DNA of 64,000 nucleotides from Diploptera punctata (GCA_030220185.1 JASPKZ010004202.1:2112001-2176000); one strand, 5' to 3'. Positions 6,901 to 13,780 are shown, numbered from the stretch's first letter. Made by a program: numbers and translations. Notes: a model not told the origin generated them from the letters alone.

Positions 6901-9253
6901 CTTCCCAATATTAATTTAAATATGGAAAGAGATATTGATTCCAAAATAAATACATTTCAGACGGTATGTGGAACAATGCAGAGAATGTTCAAAAATAAAA
7001 CTAAAAAGGGAATAAAAGTAAAAATGTATAAAGTTATGGCAATTCCAACAATATTGTGTGGGTGTGAAACTTGGACTCCAATGAAAAACAGAAAAATATA
7101 TACGACAGTGACAAGGTTCCTCATACAAGTTAAGGGATGTATAAAACTTGATATAATTAGAAATGAGGATATAAGAGAAGAATTGAAAGTGCAGCTTTTA
7201 TTGGATAAGATGACAAATTATAGACAAAAGTGGATTGGTCACATGAATGGAATGAGTAAGGAGAGATATCCATTGTTAACAAGAAATTATTTATTAAGAT
7301 ATGGTAGTGAAGCATGGACAATACGAAGAAGAGATGAAAGCTGAATAACAGCAAATGAGATGCGATTTATGCGCCGTACACAAAGTGGGACCATAAAAGA
7401 AATGATAAAATTATGGAAGAGTTGGATGTAGAACCCATTCTTCACCATATACAAAACTACCAGAACAACTGGAACACCCATCTTCAACAAATGCCATCTC
7501 ATAAAATTCCAAAAGCCATACTTCGTTATTGCCCCCAAGGCAAAAGATTGCTGGGACGTCCAAAAAAGCGCTGGATGGAAAATTCCTCTTTGAGACCGTA
7601 ACAGGCCACACGGCCTAATACTTGCATGGATGATGATGATGAACAAGAAATTATCAAGCAAGAGGAAGATGTGATGTCGGAAGACCTAGGAAACGTTGGG
7701 CTGATGCATTATGATATCGGAACGGATAATTGCCTAATCCTTGGAGTGACGATGATGATAATATTTTTTTTGGACATGGCCTTGGTACATCACGATGCTT
7801 CTCTGGGAGAAATTTGAAGGTAGGTTTCGACGTGCATTGGTTCCCTTTTAAGTACGAGAAGTTTATTTTGAATTTTTGTAGGGAGGAAGATAACATCGAA
7901 CTGTATGAAAGCTCCATTTACTTGCAAGTTGATAAGCGAGTTTCCTGCTGCTCGTGACTGCCGCCGTGGCCAAGTCAAATTCAGTGTGATGCAAGCAGGA
8001 ACACACGTGTGGCCACATTGTGGTCCCACCAACTGTCGACTACGATCTCATCTTGGTCTTGTTGTCCCACAAGGCACTTACATCAGAGTTGCTGAAGAAA
8101 CAAGGTAAGTTAATTTTAAAATTCATCGGAGAACATATTGTTTAAACAACTCACCTCATAGGATTCATGCTTCCATGATATCGCGATTTCAAACATAGTC
8201 ATGTTCATCGTCAGCCATAACTCCGACGATGAACATGACTATGTTTGAAATCGCGATATCATGGAAGCATGAATCCTATGAGGTGAGTTGTTTAAACAAT
8301 ATGTTCTCCGATGAATTTTAATGATTATACCTCATAATGTTTACTTCCCAACATTAATTAAATATAAGTTAATTTTGTTTAGTTGTTTCTTGACTCGCCT
8401 CATACTTCTTAACTTCCAAGCAGACTCAAGTTTTTTCACTTCATTTGTGACATTCTCAATGCTGTATTACTTTCACAACTGATGTCCAACGGCTTCTTCT
8501 CCTGCAGACTGACCTCCACGCCATCTGATGGCTGACCGACGAACTTCCAAATCAATCCCCTCTCCTTATCATCGGGTATTTCAAAATTCATAGTTGTGTT
8601 TTTATTCTTGTATATGTAAATTTTTTTCCCAAATTGGAAAAACTGAAGGAACTCACAATTTGGGAAAACATTTACATATGCAAGAATAAAAACATAACTA
8701 TGAATTTTGAAATACCCGGTGATAAGGAGAGGGGATTGATTTGGAAGTTCGTCGGTCAGCCATCAGATGGTGCGGAGATCAGTCTGCAGGGTAGGAGGCC
8801 GTTGAACATCAGTTGTGAACGTAATACAGCATTGAGAATGTCACAAATGAAGTGAAGAAACTCGAGTCTGCATGGGAGTTAAGAAGTATGAGGCGAGTGA
8901 AGAAACAACTGAACAATATGTTGTACTAAGCTAACAGTGTATGCAAAGAAAAGAAAGAAAAAAATGTTTTCGTGGAAATGGATAGTGGCTTTACAGACAT
9001 AGTTTTACATTCTAGTGCATTGACCACTACACTTCTTTTGGTTGGAAATTTTTCCCTCTCTTACACAAACCCACGCGAATAAATGATGTTTATATTTTTC
9101 AGATCATGGGAGGAAGGCAAACTTTTTATATTTGACGACAGCTTTGAACATGAAGTGTGGCACAACGGAACAAGCGTGAGACTTGTTCTTATTGTTGATG
9201 TGTGGCATCCGGAGCTGACATTAGAGGAAAGAAGGACCTTGCCTGCCATCTAA
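832..9253 (+). CDS. Asph: Aspartyl/asparaginyl beta-hydroxylase, C-terminal six exons (5' end outside window)
   Basis: Six exons (832-937, 1638-1872, 3307-3434, 4491-4621, 7882-8104, 9103-9253) join in frame to 323 residues plus TAA. The family hydroxylates Asp/Asn in EGF-like domains in the ER, using Fe(II) and 2-oxoglutarate. Visible features in order are TPR-like helices (exons 1-2, HYGFILK, DGRFFFQLGDA), the linker QPWWTP (exon 3), WKQFELYARGRK (exons 4-5), CRRGQVKFS, THVWPHCGPTNCRLR with the first iron histidine, and DDSFEHEVW with the second, then RLVLIVDVWHPEL and RRTLPAI at the stop. This matches the vertebrate ASPH C-terminus end to end. All introns are GT-AG. As known for the family, the usual acidic metal ligand is absent. 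The N-terminal membrane anchor and upstream TPRs must lie left of the window. No inactivating change is seen despite the heavy transposon load in every intron. Confidence 0.95.
1041..1470 (-). mobile_element. LINE-C fragment, C-terminal coding end
   Basis: The minus strand encodes MAVPVLTYASENW, AEMKFLRSVAG, WYEHVKRMP and VGRPFTRWED, then a stop. This is the tail typical of arthropod LINE reverse transcriptases. It lies in Asph intron 1, antisense to the gene, and is 5' truncated. Related 3' ends are at 13.2 and 35.4 kb. Confidence 0.85.
1638..1872 (+). CDS. Asph: Asph exon, TPR-like segment
   Basis: Acceptor TGTTTAG at 1637, donor GAG|GTAGAT at 1873. It reads MKEAKQVLETTLMRWPNNGF, then VHYGFILK and DGRFFFQLGDALTRLG, closely matching the family's conserved block. 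It ends in phase 0. An ATG-initiated reading from 1615 is an artefact: the first residues lie in the intron, and reading past 1872 runs into intron and a Penelope foldback. Confidence 0.93.
1961..1998 (-). ncRNA. Hammerhead ribozyme motif, decayed
   Basis: On the minus strand CTGATGA is followed by hairpin GGAG/CTCC, then CAAAA in place of GAAA, then CTGCAG and TC. The core A-run has lost its G, so this copy is probably inactive. It belongs to the left arm of PLE-1. Confidence 0.6.
2097..2395 (-). pseudogene. GIY-YIG endonuclease domain of Penelope-like element
   Basis: The minus strand reads SGIYQIKCKDCDKIYIGKTK, then LKEHLRNVKKGKVDKSAV, HAWSEKHLIDTKASLI and ELTIWEKIHIQKNKKDKLMNF. The GIYxIxC...YIGxT pattern with a following KEH is the GIY-YIG nuclease C-terminal to the Penelope reverse transcriptase. 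A short insertion (plus-strand 2083-2097) brings in a stop straight after MNF, so the usual tail is lost. Confidence 0.88.
2400..2600 (+). pseudogene. Truncated GIY-YIG fragment, right arm of PLE-1
   Basis: The plus strand reads TRWKEHLRNVKKGEVDKSAI, then HAWSEKHLIDTKASLIKYTD. It then frameshifts in an A-run near 2535-2542. It mirrors the left arm but begins later (at the KEHL block), so the right copy is more 5' truncated. Confidence 0.82.
2716..2762 (-). ncRNA. Hammerhead ribozyme motif, all core boxes intact
   Basis: Minus-strand order: AAGTT, CTGATGA, stem II GAGAC/GTCTC with a 7-nt loop, GAAA, palindrome TCGCGA, TC, AACTT. Helix I pairs AAGTT with AACTT (5 bp) and helix II has 5 bp. Helix III is a 6-nt palindrome too small to fold alone, as in the minimal hammerheads known from Penelope-like elements. 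Confidence 0.8.
2935..2981 (+). ncRNA. Hammerhead ribozyme motif, right arm of PLE-2
   Basis: This mirrors 2716-2762: AAGTT, CTGATGA, GAGAC/GTCTC, GAAA, TTGCGA, TC, AACTT. The helix III palindrome has one change (TCGCGA to TTGCGA); helices I and II are intact. Confidence 0.77.
3086..3128 (+). ncRNA. Hammerhead ribozyme motif, right arm of PLE-1
   Basis: CTGATGA at 3092-3098, stem II GGAG/CTCT (one wobble), GAAA at 3113-3116, palindrome CTGCAG, then TC. Helix I is weak here. Confidence 0.68.
3307..3434 (+). CDS. Asph: Asph exon, linker to oxygenase domain
   Basis: Acceptor TGTTTAG at 3306, donor CA|GTAAGT at 3435. It reads IYERGVKEGLFLSKYQRSLY, then NVNRLQAQPWWTPNETTY. The QRSLYNV and QPWWTP motifs are diagnostic for the family. 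Phase 2 at the end matches the next exon. Confidence 0.95.
3455..3665. mobile_element. Penelope-like remnant near the intron 3 donor
   Basis: The minus strand at ~3464-3530 reads YQIKCGYCDKMYTGKTKRNL, a GIY-YIG start. The plus strand from ~3535 carries a decayed hammerhead (CTGAAGA, GAAA lost) and the tail GATGAGGTAAAA...AAATCTCATAGTG. It begins only ~20 nt after the splice donor of Asph exon 3. Confidence 0.65.
3850..4112. mobile_element. Penelope-like foldback, tail-only (PLE-3)
   Basis: A ~260-bp inverted repeat with CACTATGAGG at the left end and TATGAGGCG at the right; centre ~3985 at CTGCAGG. Each arm has a hammerhead relative: minus TTGAGAA...CGAAATCTGGATC; plus TTGAGAA...AAAATCTAGATC. 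It lies in Asph intron 3. Confidence 0.75.
4251..4420 (-). mobile_element. LINE-E fragment (3' end)
   Basis: The minus strand reads ...YNYIPRG, GRPMKRW-like, ending ENFL-like, followed by GAAGAAGAAG. It is a shorter copy of the element at 13.8-14.5 kb. A third copy is at 15319-15409. Confidence 0.75.
4491..4621 (+). CDS. Asph: Asph exon, start of oxygenase domain
   Basis: Acceptor TATTGCAG at 4490, donor AGAG|GTATGT at 4622. It reads KLQDNWQQIRAEGLAVLAGK, then NLKQVGNWKQFELYAR. The last base joins GG of the next exon to give Gly. This start of the beta-hydroxylase fold precedes the GRK...CKLISEFP segment. Confidence 0.93.
4731..5432. mobile_element. Tc1/mariner-type foldback with TA duplication
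   Basis: This 702-bp inverted repeat begins CAGAGTGTCCCAAATTGATG and ends with its complement, flanked by TA (4729-4730, 5433-5434). Each arm runs ~330 bp to a centre near 5060. Each encodes the start of a transposase-like protein (left arm MATRLSFNERK, interrupted by TAG, then frameshifted; right arm equivalent). The domain resembles the N-terminal helix-turn-helix of mariner-like transposases. No catalytic part remains. Confidence 0.8.
5448..5690. mobile_element. Penelope-like foldback, tail-only (PLE-4)
   Basis: The inverted arms CTCACCTCATATAATTTCAA and complement meet at ~5545. Each holds a decayed hammerhead (CTGAAGA, GACA/TGTC, GAAA, ACCGG or CCGG, TATC). The tail ATATGAGGTGGG...AATCTCATAATG follows to the right. 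A related single copy is at 6.7-6.9 kb. Confidence 0.7.
5694..5760. repeat. Short inverted repeat of Penelope tail type
   Basis: TTACCTCTCCTCATACAAAT and an imperfect complement around AAGTAGACTT. It resembles the last bases of PLE-2 arms. From 5761 to 6180 I see AT-rich intron with nothing recognisable. Confidence 0.5.
6170..6383 (-). mobile_element. Penelope-like tail, single arm
   Basis: Reading from the right: GPPTEGG-like coding end, hammerhead relative (GAAGATGA...TTGAAACCAGTC), then TATATGAGGTGAGGTATAAA. The tail hairpin partner is mostly lost. It is closest to the arms at 20.16-20.46 kb. Bases 6384-6720 hold no recognised element. Confidence 0.65.
6722..6922. mobile_element. Penelope-like foldback remnant
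   Basis: It begins AACGACTCACCTCATATCATT and retains most of one PLE-4 arm. The second arm is largely deleted before GAGAGTCGTTAAAAATATG and the tail ending ACCTCATAATG. Confidence 0.65.
6925..7290 (+). mobile_element. LINE-C-like coding fragment
   Basis: It reads FQTVCGTMQRMFKNKTKKGI, KMYKVMAIPTILCGCETWTP, IIRNEDIREELKV and KWIGHMNGMSKERYPLLT. This is the GCETWT block of a LINE reverse transcriptase C-terminus, cut at ~7285 where a second LINE fragment begins. Confidence 0.8.
7286..7640 (+). mobile_element. LINE-E-like 3' end
   Basis: It reads LLRYGSEAWTIRRRDES, stop, then ANEMRFMRRT, WNTHLQQMPSHKIPKAILRY, GKRLLGRPKKRWMEN and a stop at ~7600. A conserved 3' end ...TAACAGGCCACACGGCCTAA and a GATGATGATG tail follow. 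One internal stop and a frameshift are visible. Confidence 0.82.
7641..7762 (+). mobile_element. LINE 3' end fragment
   Basis: In one frame it reads RCRRPRKRWADALEY-like, then PNPWSDDDDN, with a GATGATGATGAT tail. This is the end of yet another LINE family, truncated to ~120 bp. Confidence 0.6.
7763..7852 (-). mobile_element. Poly-A retroposon fragment
   Basis: Minus-strand sequence ends ...GGCCATGTCC followed by AAAAAAAA. A matching copy lies at 23728-23830. It ends ~30 bp before the acceptor of Asph exon 7882-8104. Confidence 0.5.
7882..8104 (+). CDS. Asph: Asph exon, first iron-binding histidine
   Basis: Acceptor TTTTTGTAG at 7881, donor AAG|GTAAGT at 8105. It reads GRKITSNCMKAPFTCKLISE, then CRRGQVKFSVMQAGTHVWPH and CGPTNCRLRSHLGLVVPQGT. 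The HVWPHxGPTN block contains the first Fe(II) histidine. The 3.3-kb intron before it is the largest in the visible part of the gene. A poly-A retroposon ends about 30 bp before the acceptor, and a Penelope foldback starts 13 nt after the donor. Confidence 0.96.
8118..8366. mobile_element. Young Penelope-like foldback next to a splice donor (PLE-5)
   Basis: Near-perfect ~95-bp arms (AATTCATCGGAGAACATATTG ... complement) meet at ~8218. A tail ending ACCTCATAATG follows. Target duplication AAGTTAATTTT at 8107-8117 and 8367-8377. The left duplication overlaps the GTAAGT donor of Asph exon 5. Each arm holds a hammerhead relative (GACGATGA, ACAT/ATGT, GAAA, TCGCGA, TA). Confidence 0.8.
8380..8918. 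mobile_element. Penelope-like foldback with C-terminal coding end (PLE-6)
   Basis: A ~540-bp inverted pair. The right arm reads KELTIWENIYICKNKNITMN, then FEIPGDKERGLIWKFVGQPS. The left arm reads the same in reverse but decayed. Each arm ends in a hammerhead relative with palindrome CTCGAG (right arm: TTGAGAA, TCAC/GTGA, GAAA, CTCGAG, TC). It shares its ends with PLE-3. Confidence 0.8.
9103..9253 (+). CDS. Asph: Asph terminal exon, second iron-binding histidine and stop
   Basis: Acceptor TATTTTTCAG at 9102. It reads SWEEGKLFIFDDSFEHEVWH, then VRLVLIVDVWHPELTLEERR and TLPAI, with TAA at 9251-9253. DDSFEHEVW holds the second metal histidine, and the downstream Arg lies in the 2-oxoglutarate pocket region. 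The protein ends at the family's usual C-terminus. Confidence 0.96.
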
Positions 9254-9484
9254 ACACCAGGAAGACAAAAAGATAAGCAGTATTTTATGAATCTTTAGTT
9301 GTATATGACAACGATCAGCGGGTGAAATTATTCCTGTGAGCAGTCATGTTTTGTCCACTAGAGTTGATTGAATGAAAAAGAAGGAATAATAACTGATAAA
9401 TATGGAATTGCAAAATTTACAAACTGTCAATACTAATAAAATTCATTGTTAAAATCATTGAGGTGGAGACTCATAAAATATAAC
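9254..9484 (+). other. Asph 3' UTR with candidate polyadenylation signal
   Basis: An AT-rich, non-coding stretch follows the stop codon. AATAAA at 9435-9440 is a good poly(A) signal candidate about 180 nt after the stop. A Penelope foldback starts at ~9485. The real cleavage site is unknown; AT-rich sequence continues to ~10060 after the foldback. Confidence 0.5.
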
Positions 9485-9806
9485 AAGTTAAAATATACCA
9501 TCTTAGGTAAAATCCGTCATCCTCAACTTATAAAATATGCAATCTTTATGCCTGTAGGCCTTTCAGAACATCCGTTCCATCTTCAGCAGGTCACTCTTCG
9601 CTACAACATCCAGTATGATGGTTGATGCTGCTGGTCGTGACAAAGCCACATTAGGACCAGCAGCATCAACCATCATACTGGATGTTGTAGCGAAGAGTGA
9701 CCTGCTGAAGATGGAACGGATGTTCTGAAAGGCCTACAGACATAAAGATTACATATTTTATAAGTTGAGGACGATGGATTTTACCTAAGAAGGTATATTT
9801 TAACTT
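9485..9806. mobile_element. Penelope-like foldback with paired hammerhead relatives (PLE-7)
   Basis: Arms AAGTTAAAATATACC and complement; centre ~9645 (GTGACAAAGCCACATTAGGA unpaired). Each arm encodes IILDVVAKSDLLKMERMF and stop. Hammerhead relatives: CTG, CTGAAGA, GAAC/GTTC, GAAA, GGCC, TA, CAG at 9702-9739 (+) and 9552-9589 (-). Bases 9807-10060 are AT-rich, with nothing recognised. Confidence 0.75.
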
Positions 9807-10059
9807 ATTTTATTACAAACTGTCAACCATTGACTTATAATATACATTTGTTATAACAAATATACATAAGCTCATACTGCCATCATGTAATATTGTCAAT
9901 TTTGAAGGATTGTTATTACAAATATTATGTGCCTATAATTTAAGTTGTACAAAGTGCCTTTTGGTGATTTATACCTGTACATGACAATTGTGTTGTAATT
10001 ATATTAAATTATTTGTACAAAAATAACTCCATTGTTGATCTATCTTAGGAAATATCACT

Positions 10060-10125
10060 ACGAGGTTTAATTTAAAATAAAATTCTTTACATCTCACCTC
10101 ATATCCTGTATTATTCCTTTTTCTT
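10060..10125 (-). repeat. Penelope tail remnant
   Basis: The minus strand gives ATATGAGGTGAGATG ... AACCTCGTAGTG, the terminal hairpin of the Penelope family without any upstream part. Confidence 0.6.
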
Positions 10126-10235
10126 GATTCTAATTCCAAATTATTTTGTCAGTTCTTTTTGTTTAATATTATTGTTAAGTTTATTTAACTTTCACAGGGG
10201 AAAACACTATGAGGTTTAATTTAAGAATTAAATTA

Positions 10236-10615
10236 GTCCACCACTGTGGTCTAGGTGTAGCGTGCTGCCTTGTCACGCAGCGGGCCCGGGTTTGATCCCT
10301 GGTCGGGACAGTTTTTCTGGGTGAGGTTTTTATCGGAGTTTTTCCTCACCTGTAAGACAAATGTCAGGAAAACTCTAAGGCCCAAACGGTCCCCGAAATC
10401 ATATGGCCAGCGCAATCATCTCATTCATATTCATCTTAGGTTAAGCTAAGGATTAGGGACTCTCCTCGTGCACCATTATCATCACGCATCATATCATCGG
10501 GGCAACGTAACCCCGCCTTCCAGGTGCCCCAACCTCAGAAGTGGGTTACAAGTATGCCATGCCAGGAGAGAAACAGGAATGTCGAAAGACAAACCCTGGG
10601 GCATTTGAAAAAAAA
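10236..10615 (+). mobile_element. SINE-A head with alternative tail
   Basis: tRNA-like head (box B GGTTTGATCCC), then the SINE-A body up to CCCGAAATCATATGGCCA. A different 3' part follows (GTGCACCATTATCATCACGC... CATTTGAAAAAAAAA). Target duplication AGAATTAAATTA at 10224-10235 and 10616-10627. Confidence 0.85.
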
Positions 10616-10836
10616 AGAATTAAATTAATGTTTTTATTACCTCACCTCATATCCTTTTTCTTCTAGACTGCAGTTTCGGAGCTTATTTCCATCAGTAGGG
10701 TGAAGTGGACAAGTCAGCTGTAGCAGCCCATGCTTGGTCTGAAAAACATTTAATTGATACTAAAGCTAGCCTAATCAAACAAAAAGAACTCACGGTCTGG
10801 GAAAAAATCCACATCCAAAAGAACAAGAAAGATAAA

Positions 10837-10975
10837 TTATATTTGAAGAGAAAATTTTTTTGCCTAGACCGAGACTCGAACCCGGGACCTATGGCTTGCC
10901 GGGCCAAATGCTCTACCAACTGAGCTACCGAGGCAAGTTGCAATCTAGACGCAAATTTTTCTCTTATATATGTTG
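10837..10975 (-). mobile_element. tRNA-like sequence within inverted repeats
   Basis: Minus-strand 10934-10862 is a 73-nt cloverleaf-like sequence: acceptor GCCTCGG/TCTAGGC, D arm GCTC/GAGC, T arm CCGGG/TCTCGG with GGTTCGAGTCT. Flanks AAGAGAAAA and TTTTTCTCTT form an inverted repeat that also takes in the T-arm sequence. It could be scored as a tRNA, but the mismatched anticodon arm and repeated context argue for a mobile element. Confidence 0.65.
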
Positions 10976-10984
10976 TAAACTCAT

Positions 10985-11207
10985 AAAAAATTGTAGACTA
11001 TCACGGCAGGTATTTTTATTCATGTATTTTATGTCTTTCGTGCTAAATGGCCGTGGTCTGGTTTTATTAACTCTCGACGTTTCGTCTACTACTGCGGTAG
11101 AATCTCAGAATCTCCTGAGGATGTCTACCGCAGTAGTAGACGAAAACGTCGAGTTTTAATAAAACCAGACCACGGCCATTTAGCCCGAAAGACATAAAAT
11201 ACATGAA
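10985..11207. mobile_element. Foldback element with 9-bp target duplication
   Basis: ~85-bp arms (ATTCATGTATTTTATGTC...) meet near 11113. Target duplication TAAACTCAT at 10976-10984 and 11208-11216. The central GAGGATGTCTACCGC is like a tail of a further Penelope-type family, but no ORF confirms this. Confidence 0.7.
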
Positions 11208-11323
11208 TAAACTCATGAATTTCGAAACTACCGCAAATTTTAACCTGATCCAGAGGTTCATTGGTCCACCGATAGAAGGAAGAAGAAAACCGCCAAGAAA
11301 CAACATAACAGCGGTTCACCAGA

Positions 11324-11364
11324 GGCTATTGATGATGGAGATAAACTCCGAAACTGCAGTCTAG
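11324..11364 (+). ncRNA. Hammerhead ribozyme motif with one core change
   Basis: GGCTA, TTGATGA (C to T at the first core base), stem II GGAG/CTCC, GAAA, CTGCAG, TC, TAG. Helix I CTA/TAG has 3 bp. Confidence 0.6.
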
Positions 11365-11528
11365 AAGAAAAGGGATATGAGGTGAGGTAATGCAAACATT
11401 AAAGTCCTCCTGGCTTTATATAAAGTAGTGTTAAATTCCCAATAAATGTCTTCTTAACTAAAAAGCCGCCATTTGCAAAGATAGAAGCAAAGGTTTCAAG
11501 CATTTGGCACGAGGGAATTACAACGTAT

Positions 11529-11652
11529 ATAAGAGAAAAATTTGCGTCTAGATCGCAACTCGCCTTGGTACCTCAGTTGGTAGAGCACTTGGCCAGGAAA
11601 GCCAAGGGTCCCGGGTTCGAGTCTCGGTCTAGAACATTTTTCTCTTCAAACA
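11529..11652 (+). mobile_element. tRNA-like sequence within inverted repeats, second copy
   Basis: 73-nt tRNA-like core at 11562-11634 (GCCTTGG start, GGTTCGAGTCT box B, GGTAGAGC) between AAGAGAAAAATTT and ATTTTTCTCTTC. Same family as 10837-10975 but plus strand; the acceptor 3' half is mutated. Bases 11653-11715 have no recognised content. Confidence 0.65.
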
Positions 11653-11714
11653 TAATTAAATTAATTGTTAAGTTTGTTGAAAACTTCTCTTCTAGCCTTT
11701 CCTAATAAAATTTT

Positions 11715-12000
11715 CCTGCATTTTTGGTGATTTTTAAATGGAGAAAATATAACTTCGTGTCCAGATTACTAATAATTTTGTAATTTTATTTTTCTCCGTA
11801 TTTAAAATTTTCTTTTTAACGGTTTTTTGTTCTTTGGTTCCATTATCATCTGTAATTGTTGTTCTTACAAATTTAGGTACTACATCCAATTCTGAACATT
11901 TTTTGATAATTTCAATATCAGTCATCTTTTTTCTCTTAAATTCATGAACCTTTTAATATCCTTGTTTAAACCCAGAAAATTTACATTGAAATCTAATGTC
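11715..12000 (-). pseudogene. Penelope-like N-terminal coding fragment
   Basis: The minus strand reads NFLGLNKDIKRFMNL, then MTDIEIIKKCSELDVVPKFV, then KKKILNTEKNKITKLL. The 'KKC.ELDVVPKFVR' pattern resembles the region upstream of the reverse transcriptase in Penelope-like elements. No catalytic motif is present. Confidence 0.5.
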
Positions 12001-12001
12001 G

Positions 12002-12555
12002 CGGTTACCATATTTTACGGACTTATAAGATGCACTTTTTTCTTCGAAAAATTGCCTCCAAAATTCAGGTGCATCTTATACTTGAAATTAATCAAATTTA
12101 ACATAAAAATGTCCAGTGTTTGATTTAAAATTCCCGTCAGTCTTAAAAATGACCATATATTCAATCTGCGGGAAACCTATCTCCATCTGGCAACATTGGA
12201 TTCAACTGGCAGCAGCAGTGCACAGATGCAACAAACATGAGTTGCGGGGATTCATAAGCTTGTTAACACTGTCTCCCTCCCACCCCACCATCACAAATCC
12301 AGAACACTGTCTAGTCTATGATGCGTCATTGCAGTCTACGATGTCAGTGAACTTGAACTAATGGATGATGGATGAAACCCAACATGAATTCACACCGAAG
12401 AGAGTTTTAAAACGACATATAATCAAACAAGTGTGTCAGTGGATAAAACAGTCGTGGTCTAGAGTGAGAGAAGACATTATTGTTAAATCTTTCAAGAAGT
12501 GCAGCGTATGTGATGCTCTCGATGGCAGTGAAGACCACCTTATATATGAATAATA
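12002..12555 (+). pseudogene. pogo/Tigger-type transposase remnant
   Basis: Starts with GGTTACCATATTTTACGG, like a pogo TIR region. The end reads RHIIKQVCQWIKQSWSRVRE, then KSFKKCSVCDALDGSEDHLI. The KSFKKC...NALDGTED block is typical of the C-terminal end of arthropod pogo/Tigger transposases. The DDE core is missing. Confidence 0.65.
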
Positions 12556-12735
12556 GGTTCATGGCTGCACAGACATAAGCTCTCCATACATCCCTATCCT
12601 GAGCTTATGTTTCCCAATCATCCCCTGTATAATCTACTTCCCTCAAAACAAAGTTAATATTATTCTGCCACCTCATTCTTGGTCTACCAACTGGGTATTT
12701 TCCCTCTGCTTCCATGCATGTCTTTCCATAAGTGA
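12556..12735 (-). mobile_element. LINE-A 3' end
   Basis: The minus strand encodes GRPRMRW, then ...AQDRDVWRAYV-like and ends near AGGTTCATGGCTGC. Short, 5'-truncated copy. Confidence 0.75.
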
Positions 12736-12854
12736 AGGATATTTATCAGTAAGGTAAGAAAATAAAAACTAAATTTTATTGATTTAGAATTTAATGTTAG
12801 TATTATTATTTTTGTATAATAAACCCTTGTGTTTCTCTCAACAAGATTTAGGTG

Positions 12855-13134
12855 TTGTCCCCCTACAAGGGGAGAAATTCAAACCATACTAATTTAGTTA
12901 CATTTGTTTTCGGGTAGATGTCTTTGAGTGGCCTAGGGTTAGCGTTCCACCTCATAGAAAACCAAGGTAGTTCTAGGATGGGAACATTTGGTAAATTTTG
13001 CACAGAGGCCTTTTTATTCAGACTTGTTGTTCTTTTAAAAGCCTGAAAATCTTCAGACCCACGGCTTCCAGGTTCAAATCTGCATTCCATGGAACTGGAG
13101 ACAAGCAACGTAACCACTAGCCAACCATGGCCGA
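12855..13134 (-). mobile_element. SINE-C copy
   Basis: Antisense SINE-C: 3' end CCCCCTACAAGGGGAGA at the left, CACGGCTT...AATCTTCAG in the middle, decayed tRNA-like head near 13075-13134. An ATT run (13138-13167) follows. Confidence 0.75.
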
Positions 13135-13171
13135 TCATAATATTACTATTATTATTATTATTATTATTCTG

Positions 13172-13255
13172 CTTCATGAAATTAGGCCTTTTGACCTGTT
13201 TTCACATCAAGTGGGATTTAATGAATCCTCCCATCTAGTAAATGGGCGTCCAACA
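13172..13255 (-). mobile_element. LINE-C 3' end fragment
   Basis: Matches the 3' end at 1041-1125 (GAAATTAGGCCTTTTGACCTG ... AATGGGCGTCCAACATT). Confidence 0.7.
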
Positions 13256-13269
13256 TTATTCACTTGATG

Positions 13270-13780
13270 GTTGCCAGTAATGTAAATGTCTCCTGGTCAC
13301 GTTACGAGCGTTACGCAGGACAAGTCTAGTGGTGGGGCTGCCACCTTAGAGCCTCCGGACGTGCTCTTCTGTGTATAATCCCCGCAGAAAGGGTTGCTCC
13401 TTCCGACTTAAGTCGTTGGAGACTTCACTCCTGTTACCCCGAGTATGGCTCCTTTTAAACTCTGGAGAAAGAGTTGCCACTTCTGCCAGTTCCGCTGAGT
13501 TGAAATTTTCCTCCTCTGCCAGTTCGGTCGAGTCGTAATATTATCTTCCTCGCCTTCTCTGCCATTGTGGTCTTCATCTGTAACCCTGGACAACGGTAAA
13601 GTGTTATACCCCGCAATACGGGGTCCTTAGCAGAACTTAGTCACCGACTTAGAGTCGGGTCCACCCCTGCGTCTTGGACGCGCCTGCTAAGAGTTACCTA
13701 AGTGGGTTCAAGGAAGATGTCCCTGGTTCCCCTTAGGTCGGGTTAATGTCCGTGTATGATGCCACGAACAAAGGCATTAT
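13270..13780. other. Unassigned GC-rich block
   Basis: About 500 bp, clearly richer in G+C than its surroundings, between two minus-strand LINE 3' ends. It contains internal inverted pieces (GGTCCTTAGCAG ... CTGCTAAGAG; CGACTTAGAGTCG). No convincing long ORF. It may be the 5' region of an unrecognised LINE. Confidence 0.4.

Larger units (their letters stand above)
10190..11400. mobile_element. Penelope-like foldback carrying three later insertions (PLE-8)
   Basis: The left end CACTATGAGGTTTAATTTAA is interrupted by a SINE (10236-10615). It resumes with ATTACCTCACCTCATATCC and a broken hammerhead. At ~10698 it switches to the plus-strand arm (VDKSAVAAHAWSEKHLIDTK, ELTVWEKIHIQKNKKDK). That arm is split by a tRNA-like element (10837-10975) and a foldback (10985-11207). 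It then continues QRFIGPPIEGRR, a hammerhead (11324-11364) and ATATGAGGTGAGGTAATG. Confidence 0.82.
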
